Shown: positions 1 through 7,485 of the stretch, in pieces | How the letters are laid out: each line of letters begins with the position of its first letter | Numbering within the stretch: the first letter of the stretch is position 1 | Assembly (NCBI RefSeq): GCF_003932855.1 | Contig: NZ_RQYZ01000003.1 | Span: forward strand, 62,001-126,000 | Reading direction: 5' to 3' | DNA length: 64,000 nt | Origin: Tessaracoccus sp. OH4464_COT-324 | GTDB taxonomy: Bacteria > Actinomycetota > Actinomycetes > Propionibacteriales > Propionibacteriaceae | Program-made: the position numbers and the translations under genes | The notes under the pieces: model-generated | Seen by the model: only the letters and a program-made list of their open reading frames with translations | Told to the model about the DNA's origin: nothing | Databases searched by the model: none

Positions 1-130
1 AGAGACCCACACCGTCGCGAGCGCCAAACTCACAACATCACCAACCCAACCAGTCGCCCTTGGACGACACCACGAGCAGACCGCCACTCAGCGGAATCCA
101 CTAGGCGGGCAAACACAGCCCCGGGCCAGT

Positions 131-2251
131 CGCTCAACGCACTTTGTCGTGCGGGGTCGTCGTTGACTTCGAGAACAAGGACGGATCGCGCACCGTCCAG
201 CTGTTTCAATGCACTTTGTCGTGCGGGGTCATCGTTGACACGCATGCTCACGCATGGGCTACTCGGGCACAGAGGTGGTTTCAATGCACTTTGTCGTGCG
301 GGGTCATCGTTGACATGAGGGGATCGAGGGTTTCGACGGCACTCCTGAGTTTCAATGCACTTTGTCGTGCGGGGTCATCGTTGACTGCTCGCCATAATCG
401 AGGCCGCCCGGGCAGCGGGGTTTCAATGCACTTTGTCGTGCGGGGTCATCGTTGACACATGCGCGTTGACGGCGAAGTCGTGAACGACTACCGTTTCAAT
501 GCACTTTGTCGTGCGGGGTCATCGTTGACCGGCAACGTCTTCGGCTCCGCGACAATGACGGCGTGTTTCAATGCACTTTGTCGTGCGGGGTCATCGTTGA
601 CTGGGACGAATTACCAAGCTCGTCGATAGTTTTGTTTCAATGCACTTTGTCGTGCGGGGTCATCGTTGACGAGAGCACAAGCACATCTCCGTTGACTTGG
701 AAGGCGTTTCAATGCACTTTGTCGTGCAGGGTCATCGTTGACTTTCAAACAGAAAAGCGACTCGCGGGGAGTTCACCGTTTCAATGCACTTTGTCGTGCG
801 GGGTCATCGTTGACTTGGAACCTGGACAAGGTTACCTGGGTTCCCGGGCTGGTTTCAATGCACTTTGTCGTGCGGGGTCATCGTTGACGGGAGGTTACTT
901 TCCTCTACCGCGGGATCAACCGTGTTTCAATGCACTTTGTCGTGCGGGGTCATCGTTGACATGAGCGAGCCGATGACGCGAGCAGAGGTGCTAGGTTTCA
1001 ATGCACTTTGTCGTGCGGGGTCATCGTTGACCCAAAGGGGCAGCCGCTCGGAACCGCCGCGATGTTTCAATGCACTTTGTCGTGCGGGGTCATCGTTGAC
1101 ACCAGCGAGAGCTTCATCCAGATCCTCGTCCGACGTTTCAATGCACTTTGTCGTGCGGGGTCATCGTTGACGCGGGTCCACGGTCACCAAGTGGCCCTGG
1201 AAGGTTTCAATGCACTTTGTCGTGCGGGGTCATCGCTGACTTAAATACTATTTTCTTTGCTGATCTGCGATTAGTTTCAATGCACTTTGTCGTGCGGGGT
1301 CATCGTTGACGGATGCGAACGCATTCAAAAGGCCCTGCCCTACCTGTTTCAATGCACTTTGTCGTGCGGGGTCATCGTTGACACCAGCCGCCCGAGCACC
1401 CCTGACGGTTGGGGGTGGTTTCAATGCACTTTGTCGTGCGGGGTCATCGTTGACCGCGGTCCTCGCTGGAGTGGTGGTCGGACTGTGCGTTTCAATGCAC
1501 TTTGTCGTGCGGGGTCATCGTTGACGACTGATGTCCACCATGTCGCTGACCATCATCGCGTTTCAATGCACTTTGTCGTGCGGGGTCATCGTTGACAGGC
1601 GGTCCAGGCACTCCTCCCTGAGGGCTGCGCCGTTTCAATGCACTTTGTCGTGCGGGGTCATCGTTGACCTCAACAGCGTGCTTTAAGTCAATGCCAATTT
1701 TTTTGGTTTCAATGCACTTTGTCGTGCGGGGTCATCGTTGACCTTAGGGTTCCAGTGAGCTTCATCGCCTGGTTTGAGGTTTCAATGCACTTTGTCGTGC
1801 GGGGTCATCGTTGACTCGCCCAGGCGAGCGGTCGGCGAGCAGGGCGCTGGTTTCAATGCACTTTGTCGTGCGGGGTCATCGTTGACTCGAATGCGAGAAG
1901 ATCCGGATCAATCGCCTGAACGGGTTTCAATGCACTTTGTCGTGCGGGGTCATCGTTGACCTGGGATCGAGGTCGATTGGTACCGCTCCGGAAACGTTTC
2001 AATGCACTTTGTCGTGCGGGGTCATCGTTGACGGGAGTAATTACCGCGCATGGCTTGCGGGCAACCGGTTTCAATGCACTTTGTCGTGCGGGGTCATCGT
2101 TGACTAGAGCGCATCCTTGGTAAGGATGAGGTCCCATTCAGTTTCAATGCACTTTGTCGTGCGGGGTCATCGTTGACTTCTGGGCGTCTCCGCGCCCCAA
2201 CTGGCGGAGCTTCTGTTTCAATGCACTTTGTCGTGCGGGGTCATCGTTGAC
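131..2251 (-). CRISPR. Type III-associated CRISPR array, 30 repeats and 29 spacers
   Basis: Thirty copies of a 37-nt repeat are visible; on the + strand it begins GTTTCAATGCAC and ends GTCATCGTTGAC, with an internal GCAC/GTGC stem. Spacers are 32-38 nt. Repeat starts include 203, 278, 349, 420, 493, 565, 634 and so on to 2215. The copy at 131-167 is degenerate at both its 5' part and its 3' half; those at 706 and 1204 carry single changes. In the opposite orientation each repeat ends in ATTGAAAC, the usual 5' handle of type I-B/III crRNAs. Together with the decayed copy at the low-coordinate end and cas genes at the other end, this says that the array is transcribed leftward on the minus strand, with the newest spacer near 2178-2214. 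Two spacers (1241-1273 and 1669-1705) are clearly AT-rich compared with the rest. Confidence 0.98.
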
Positions 2252-2485
2252 AGTACCCTAAAAATTGGTCGCCTGACAAGGTTCTTTGCAGGCCGGTTGC
2301 ACACACGGCCTGCGTGTTGCCTCGTCGGCATGGTGGTGCACCTCCTGAAACGTGCGTATCCCCTTGTCAGACTGCATACACACTCGATGGCATTCTGGCC
2401 GAACCCCGACTCAGGTTTCCCCAAGTACCGGATAGTTGGTGGGGCGAGCAGCCGTCGAGGATGCTGGGCCCCACCGCGCACCACT
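2252..2485 (-). promoter_or_regulatory. Probable CRISPR leader
   Basis: This 234-nt stretch separates the last perfect repeat from the 3' end of the csx19-like gene and contains no supportable ORF. Given the inferred minus-strand direction of the array it occupies the leader position. It is less GC-rich next to the first repeat (CCTAAAAATTGG at about 2256-2267), as leaders often are. Whether it has its own promoter or is read through from the cas operon cannot be told from sequence. Confidence 0.6.
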
Positions 2486-2929
2486 CTACCGGCCGGGGGT
2501 GGCGCCCGTCTCTGCTTTTCCGGGCTCTCCGCAGTAGAAGGTGAGCGGCATCCGCTCGGTTTCACCCACCCACACGCGGTACTCCCACAGCCGGGGCTCC
2601 GGCCCGCCTGCGCGGAAGGATCGCCCGGCCTCTGCGGAAATCTTTCCGCTGTCTGTGGCCCAAAGCTGCACCTCCGCCAGGTCGTTCTCCGCGGGCCGCG
2701 CCACCATCGCGCCCACGTAGCGCCCGGGGAGGGCGTCGTCGGCACGGATCCGCAGCAGTGCAGTGTCGCTCCACGCCCAGATGTGCGACAGCTGGGTGGG
2801 CTCCTCGGCGGGCAGCTCGTCGCCCCGCCGCAGGCCGCCCTCCGCCATGCTGAGCCACAGCCACTGCGTCATCTCCAGCGCGCGAATACCGTCCCAGGTG
2901 AGCTCCGTCAGCGCCTTCACCTCACTCAT
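2486..2929 (-). CDS. Csx19-like small subunit of the type III-D complex (tentative)
   Basis: A 147-residue protein and the last gene of the cas operon. I chose the ATG at 2929 because it overlaps the 3' end of the preceding Cas7 gene, as at every other junction in this operon. It is rich in Trp and in beta-strand-like segments (WLWLSMAEGG near the N-terminus, a W-rich HIWAWSD segment, and LWEYRVWVGE near the C-terminus) and has no catalytic motif that I recognise. Type III-D loci carry Csx19, a small beta-rich complex subunit of roughly this size, as a terminal gene, and its place here fits. Assignment rests on position, size and general resemblance, not on a diagnostic motif; an unrelated accessory protein is possible. 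Confidence 0.5.
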   Translation of the reverse strand: MSEVKALTELTWDGIRALEMTQWLWLSMAEGGLRRGDELPAEEPTQLSHIWAWSDTALLRIRADDALPGRYVGAMVARPAENDLAEVQLWATDSGKISAEAGRSFRAGGPEPRLWEYRVWVGETERMPLTFYCGEPGKAETGATPGR

Positions 2930-4208
2930 TGTCGTCCCCTTCCATCGTCGGGTGATAGTTGTCCAGCGCCGCCGCCAGCTCGGCCACGTCCACGGCGCGC
3001 AGCCCGTCAAACAGACCCGGCTCGCGCACCTCCACCCAGCCGTAGCCGCGCGAGCCCATGCCGCCGACGGAGGCGAGGCCGTCGTGCAGGTCGCGCAGCA
3101 CGTGCCCGACGAGGTTCGCCACCGCCGCCGGGGCCTCGCCATCCTCCCAGCGCCAGCAGAAATCCAGCTCGGTGCCTGGCGGCGCCGACTCCGTCGAATA
3201 CGTGGCCCCGTGGCGCACGCCGCCAGTAAACCGGTCGATCGCGATGTGGGTGCGTTTCTTCGGCGCCCGCACCCGAAGCGCAGACTCCCCAAACCACAGC
3301 ATTCCGCGGCCGAGCTGCTGACTACCAAAGAGCACATCGATGATGCCCTGCGCCCGCTCCCCGGTGCAGCCGAGCGCACCCAGGATGTATTCCACGCGAT
3401 GCCGGAAAACACCCTTCCAGGAGCTTCCCGGGACCAGAAACTCGTCCGCGCGGCGGCGCAGCGCGGGCAGCGGCTTCCCCGATTCGACGCGCTTACCCGT
3501 GCCCACCCGCAGCGGTTCGCGCACCACTAGCGGTACCCGCCGCCAGCCGCCGCCAGCCTCGACGCCCCGCCGCTCGCTCCACGCGCAGCCCGCGACCGCC
3601 GTCGGGTTCGCGTACCAGGCGCGCCGGTCGCCCAACCAGAAATCGAGCCCGGCCACGTCGCCCAAATCCACGCTCAGCGCGGCCACCCGCAGCACCCGCG
3701 TCTGCCCCAGCCCGGTACCCCGGCCTCGCCCCAGGCTCGGATGCCAGCAGGCCAGGGCGTCGAGCAGCGCCTCATCCTGCTCGCCCTCCTGCTCGAACGC
3801 GACGATCACCCGCCTCGGCGCGGCCCACTCGTAGGTGCGCAGCGAGCCGCCCTTCGCGGCGCCCCGTCGGCTGTCCACGGCGGTGGCGCCCGCGTTCGAG
3901 ATCGGCTCCCCCGGGCACTCGCCCAGCACGCAGCCCAGCACCGCCAGGCGGCTGCGCTCCAGCTCGTTACCCCGACCGGTTTCCTCGAAACCCTCCGGGC
4001 TGCGGCCCAGCCACGTCTCGGCCCGCCCGCCCAAATGGGCGCGCAGCGATCCCGCCACCGACGCGCCCGGCAGCCAGGGCTCGCCCGTCAGCGGGTTGCG
4101 CACCACGGGCAAATCGATGTCGAAAACGTCTGTGGACATGCCCCCCATCGCCCAGCGGGACAAGAACTCCAGCTCGACCGCGATCAACGTGTACTTATTC
4201 TCGGTCAT
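2922..4208 (-). CDS. Double-Cas7 (Cas7-2x) RAMP subunit
   Basis: A 428-residue protein with two consecutive RAMP/Cas7-type units. Each carries the typical glycine-rich segment leading into a helix: LPGASVAGSLRAHL at about residues 45-60 and VPGSSWKGVFRHRVEY in the second half. The C-terminus has the usual GGMGSRGYGWV strand found near the end of Cas7/Csm3-like folds. This matches the double-Cas7 backbone subunit of type III-D2/III-Dv complexes, which lines the crRNA and supplies target-RNA-cleaving aspartates. It overlaps the upstream csx10 gene by ATGA (start 4208, csx10 stop 4205) and the downstream gene by 8 nt, so its translation is coupled to both. Individual catalytic aspartates cannot be assigned without a structure alignment. 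Confidence 0.8.
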   Translation of the reverse strand: MTENKYTLIAVELEFLSRWAMGGMSTDVFDIDLPVVRNPLTGEPWLPGASVAGSLRAHLGGRAETWLGRSPEGFEETGRGNELERSRLAVLGCVLGECPGEPISNAGATAVDSRRGAAKGGSLRTYEWAAPRRVIVAFEQEGEQDEALLDALACWHPSLGRGRGTGLGQTRVLRVAALSVDLGDVAGLDFWLGDRRAWYANPTAVAGCAWSERRGVEAGGGWRRVPLVVREPLRVGTGKRVESGKPLPALRRRADEFLVPGSSWKGVFRHRVEYILGALGCTGERAQGIIDVLFGSQQLGRGMLWFGESALRVRAPKKRTHIAIDRFTGGVRHGATYSTESAPPGTELDFCWRWEDGEAPAAVANLVGHVLRDLHDGLASVGGMGSRGYGWVEVREPGLFDGLRAVDVAELAAALDNYHPTMEGDDNE

Positions 4209-5500
4209 TTGCTGCCCTCCAACGCCACGATCACGTCCTTGAAATCCTTACGCTTGAACAGCCCGAGGATGTCTTGCCACACGTCCTCCGGCAGTTGTTT
4301 GGCCCACGGCTTCTCCCGCTCCTGCCGGAGCCTGCTGCTCTTCCGCGCCGCGGCGGGCCCGCGCAGCGCGCCCTGCAGGTGGCGCGCCAGGTCCCGCAGA
4401 TTGCTGCGCACCGCCTCCCTCTTCTCCGCCGGCACCCGCCCCAGGATGTCCGTCACCTCGTCCCGCACCGTCCGCTGCTCAACCACCGGGCGCGACGCGG
4501 CCGCGGGGGCCGGAGGCGCGTCGGCGGCGCGCTCCGGGGCCAGCGGGGCCGGCCAGGTGATGGGCTCGTCGGCGACGTGCAGCAGCACCGCGCCGAAACC
4601 CTCCGCCCGGCGCACACCCAACCCGTCGGCCAGCGCCGCCAGCGTCTGCTCGTCCGCGGTGAACACCGCCGCGCTGCCCGCGTCCAGCGCCCACTCCTTC
4701 GGCTTCGGTATGCCCGCGCGCCCGTGCCAGCCGCCCACCACGACGGGGCGCGTCGCCACCCGCTCCACGTGCACCTCACCGCCGACGCGCCCGGCCACCG
4801 CCTTGATCGCCGACTCCAGGTCGAGGCTGTTGGCGCCCACCTCGTCGAGCAGGATGATGGGCTGCAACGCCACCAACTCGATGCGCTCGCCGCTGCTGGG
4901 CAGCGGGAACGGGTCCTCCACCCGCTCAGCCCACCACTCGCACCGACCCAGCACCGACAGCTGACCGCCCACCGACACCCTGCGCCGCCGCAGCAGCCAG
5001 TCCAGCTCCTGCGTGCTCACATCGTCGGACACCTGAAGCAGGCCCCGGAACACCACGTCCTTGCGGGCGGCGCGACGCGTGAACAGCTGCCCCTCCTTCG
5101 CGACGCCCCGCTCCAGCGCGGTGCGGGTGGTGGCGGCCAGCCAGCCCTCGGGCACGTGCCAGCCGCGCCCACCCACCCGGCCAACTCCCGCCGGCTCCGG
5201 CTCAAAACGCGCCTCCTCGCCCACGGGCGGGTACTTCTCGGCGCTCCAGGTCATGGGCCTCAGCTGCGCGCATTCGCCCCCGCGGAACGGCAGCGCGGCA
5301 TGCACGCGCAGCCGCCGCACGAACAGCCGATCGAAGGCCGCCTGATCGCCCTGGCCCTCCACCCACCACGCGCTGGCCAACGCCCCGCGCGGCACACTGC
5401 CCGGCAGCACGTCGTGCACGGCCTTGTCGAACGACACCTCGCCGCCCCGACCCGCCGACACCATGCTGCGCGGCCTCAACTCGTATCGCAGCCACATCAC
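4205..5500 (-). CDS. csx10: Csx10/Cas5-type RAMP protein with helical C-terminal extension
   Basis: About 431 residues. The first 310 or so read as Csx10, the Cas5-like subunit of type III-D that caps the crRNA 5' handle: VVGGWHGRAGIPKPKEW, then a GSAAVF strand and a GVRRAEGFGAVLL terminal motif, all hallmarks of the family. After an Ala/Pro-rich linker (about 315-335) comes a charged, helix-rich segment of about 95 residues (VRDEVTDILGRVPAEKREA..., ending near FKRKDFKDVIVALEG). In III-Dv systems Cas5 is fused at its C-terminus to Cas11, the small helical subunit, so this tail is a good Cas11 candidate. The start can be GTG at 5500 or ATG at 5497; both overlap the upstream Cas7 stop. It also overlaps the next gene (ATGA). 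Confidence 0.75.
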   Translation of the reverse strand: MMWLRYELRPRSMVSAGRGGEVSFDKAVHDVLPGSVPRGALASAWWVEGQGDQAAFDRLFVRRLRVHAALPFRGGECAQLRPMTWSAEKYPPVGEEARFEPEPAGVGRVGGRGWHVPEGWLAATTRTALERGVAKEGQLFTRRAARKDVVFRGLLQVSDDVSTQELDWLLRRRRVSVGGQLSVLGRCEWWAERVEDPFPLPSSGERIELVALQPIILLDEVGANSLDLESAIKAVAGRVGGEVHVERVATRPVVVGGWHGRAGIPKPKEWALDAGSAAVFTADEQTLAALADGLGVRRAEGFGAVLLHVADEPITWPAPLAPERAADAPPAPAAASRPVVEQRTVRDEVTDILGRVPAEKREAVRSNLRDLARHLQGALRGPAAARKSSRLRQEREKPWAKQLPEDVWQDILGLFKRKDFKDVIVALEGSK

Positions 5501-6048
5501 TTCCGCGCCTCCTCCATCGCTTCCGCAAACCCCTCGGGCCGCTCACCCGAAACCCGCACCCAGCCGAAGCCGCGCAGCCGCGACTCGCCCAGCGCCGTGA
5601 TGCTCGCCGCCGACGCGTACAGCACCGCGCGATGCACCCGCAGCCGGTCCTCGGCGATCCGGCCCATCCGCTCGACGATGAACCCCGCCCTACGCGACCA
5701 CAGCACCTCCGCGAACCGCAGGAAGCCCCGCCGGGCGCGACCCCGCTCGTCGACGCTCACCTTCACCGAAGGCCCCAGCTCCCAGCGGGACTGGCCGTCG
5801 CCGGCGTCGGTGAGCACACCGTCGGACCACGCCCACGGGCAGCGCACCGCCCGCGAGCCAAACACTTCCTCGACCACCGCCGGCGGCAGCCCCAGCACCT
5901 CGGCCGCCTGGGCGCGCATCAGGCCCTTCAAGCCCGTGGCGGGCAGCGGGTTGTCCAGGTTCACCGGCGCGTCCATGCCCGACGTCGGTGCGCCCCCGCC
6001 CACCCGGAAGGGGCCGTGGAACTCGATCTCAAATCTCAACTCCATCAT
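5497..6048 (-). CDS. Single Cas7 (Csm3-like RAMP) subunit
   Basis: 183 residues, short for a Cas7 but with the expected layout: a first strand MELRFEIEFHGPFRVGGG, then LPATGLKGLMRAQAAEVLG (the RAMP glycine-rich motif and helix), a mid-protein strand region, and a terminal GESRLRGFGWVRV strand. The ATG at 6048 directly follows the cas10 stop (6049-6051), and the stop overlaps csx10. In III-Dv complexes this Cas7 forms the N-terminal part of a Cas7-Cas5-Cas11 fusion; here it is a free-standing protein in the matching position. Role inferred: one backbone subunit next to the Cas5-like cap. Confidence 0.8.
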   Translation of the reverse strand: MMELRFEIEFHGPFRVGGGAPTSGMDAPVNLDNPLPATGLKGLMRAQAAEVLGLPPAVVEEVFGSRAVRCPWAWSDGVLTDAGDGQSRWELGPSVKVSVDERGRARRGFLRFAEVLWSRRAGFIVERMGRIAEDRLRVHRAVLYASAASITALGESRLRGFGWVRVSGERPEGFAEAMEEARK

Positions 6049-7485
6049 TCACTCCTCGCCCCGACGTCGATCGTCGTCCCCGTCCACCGGCACATCCGGC
6101 CACCACCTAGCCCGCGACAGCAGCGCCGCCAGCTCCCGCGGCTTCGGCGGCTGCTCGCCGAGCGTGTTGCCGGTGCGTTTCGTCCACTGCCGCACCTTCT
6201 CGTCGGCCTCCGTCAGTCCGCTGCGCAGAATGGTGCCCAGCGTGCCCCGCGCGGACGCGCCCAGCCGGAACACGGCGCAGGGTTCGCCGTCCAGCTCAGC
6301 CTGGGCGTCGGCCACGGTGATGGTGTAGCACTCGTCCTCGGCCGCGGTGAGATCCACCCAGCCGATGGCCGACTCCCCGCCGCGCGTGCAGCGTTTCGCC
6401 GCCGCCAGCGCCCGGTGCGCGGCCTGGGTGGTGCGGCCGATCGGGTGCGACTCGCGCGCAAACGCGATCCCAATGCCCAGCCCCAGCCGGCTCACGGCGG
6501 CCCGCACCTTCTCGTCCGCGCCCGAGCTGTCGTCGCTCAGCCTCTCCCGCAGCCCCTCGAAATGTTTGCCCAGCTCCGCCGCAAACCGCCAGGCCAGCGG
6601 CGCGGGCACCGACAGCAGCACGTCGTCGCCGCCCACGTAGTGCGGGGCGACGATCTTCGTCTCCGGCTGCCCGCCCGGGGGCTCGCACGCCCGGGCCGCC
6701 GCGACGACGGCTTCCTTGGTCTGCTCATCCAGCAGCCGCACCGCGACCTCGCGCAGCCGGGCGTCGCCGCTTTCGGAGATGACGCGGAACAGCTCGCCGA
6801 TGCCGTTGCCGTCGGCCGCGACGGTGGCCAGGTGGCCGCGCGAGTCCCTGCGCCCGACGGCGTACACGCCCTCCGTGGTGGTGCGGGCCAGCTGGTCGAA
6901 CTCCTTCGGCCACTCGCCCGGGATCTCGGCCCAGTCCCTGCGCCGCCGCCCGTCCCGCTGCTGCACGTTCCTCCGCTGCTGCTCCTGGTAGGCCCTATGC
7001 CGCTGCGCGCACGACAGGCCCGCCCGGGCCGGGGGCTCGTCGCCGTGGGTGATGCTCTCCACCGCAGGCTCCAGGCCGCAGAAGGCGCACGTCTGCACCA
7101 GGCCCAGCTCCGGCAGCGCGGGCCGCGACGCCAGCCACCGCCCGCCCCCGTTTCGGATGTAGGCGTGCGAATAGTCGTCGCCCTCCGCGAGCCACGCCTC
7201 CCATTCCAGGCCGACGACGGCGCGCTCCAGGTGCGCCAGCACCGCCCGGCAGGCGGCCTCCAGCGGGGCACGCTGGGCGCACTCCAGGGCGACCACACCG
7301 TCGATGTCCCCGGCCGCCCCCGCCAGCCGCACGGCCGGGTGGGCGCTGAGCACCTCCGTTATCCGTTCGGCGCTGGTCTGCTCGCTAAGCAGCGCCGAGC
7401 CGCCGCGCACCAGGAAAAGCTTGTTCGCCGTCCGCGCCAGCCACGACTGAATGTGCACGGCGCCGATCCCCGCGTAGTACGTCAT
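6049..7485 (-). CDS. cas10: Cas10 large subunit, GGDD present, HD domain absent
   Basis: The start is the ATG at 7485, overlapping the upstream gene's TGA (7484-7482); the longer open frame to 7767 only mirrors that gene. The product is 478 residues, short for Cas10. An N-terminal segment (GIGAVHIQSWLARTANKLFLV...) is followed by a CxxC...C cluster near 132-155 (CAFCG, LSCAQRH), probably a zinc-binding site, and a palm domain with YVGGDDVLLSVP; GGDD is residues 285-288. This is the cyclase site that makes cyclic oligoadenylates when target RNA binds. No HD-nuclease motif is present before the palm, so single-stranded DNase activity is not expected. Immune output probably depends on the second messenger, which fits the TIR-SAVED gene in the same operon. 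Confidence 0.92.
   Translation of the reverse strand: MTYYAGIGAVHIQSWLARTANKLFLVRGGSALLSEQTSAERITEVLSAHPAVRLAGAAGDIDGVVALECAQRAPLEAACRAVLAHLERAVVGLEWEAWLAEGDDYSHAYIRNGGGRWLASRPALPELGLVQTCAFCGLEPAVESITHGDEPPARAGLSCAQRHRAYQEQQRRNVQQRDGRRRRDWAEIPGEWPKEFDQLARTTTEGVYAVGRRDSRGHLATVAADGNGIGELFRVISESGDARLREVAVRLLDEQTKEAVVAAARACEPPGGQPETKIVAPHYVGGDDVLLSVPAPLAWRFAAELGKHFEGLRERLSDDSSGADEKVRAAVSRLGLGIGIAFARESHPIGRTTQAAHRALAAAKRCTRGGESAIGWVDLTAAEDECYTITVADAQAELDGEPCAVFRLGASARGTLGTILRSGLTEADEKVRQWTKRTGNTLGEQPPKPRELAALLSRARWWPDVPVDGDDDRRRGEE

Noticed and set aside
1-130. Further decayed repeats left of the array
   Set aside because: No stretch before 131 matches the repeat beyond a few bases; the array seems to end at the degenerate copy at 131-167.
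144-2137. Open frames across the CRISPR array (repeated FQCTLSCGVIVD words)
   Set aside because: They only translate the repeat unit over and over; not genes.
168-2214. Most spacers read as plausible protein in one + strand frame (for example WNLDKVTWVPGL, LRVPVSFIAWFE), hinting that crRNAs are all antisense to messages
   Set aside because: When I translated the opposite strand of several spacers it was equally plausible (for example VQAIDPDLLAF, EWDLILTKDAL). In GC-rich DNA 11 codons without a stop mean little. A database search for protospacers is needed before claiming strand bias.
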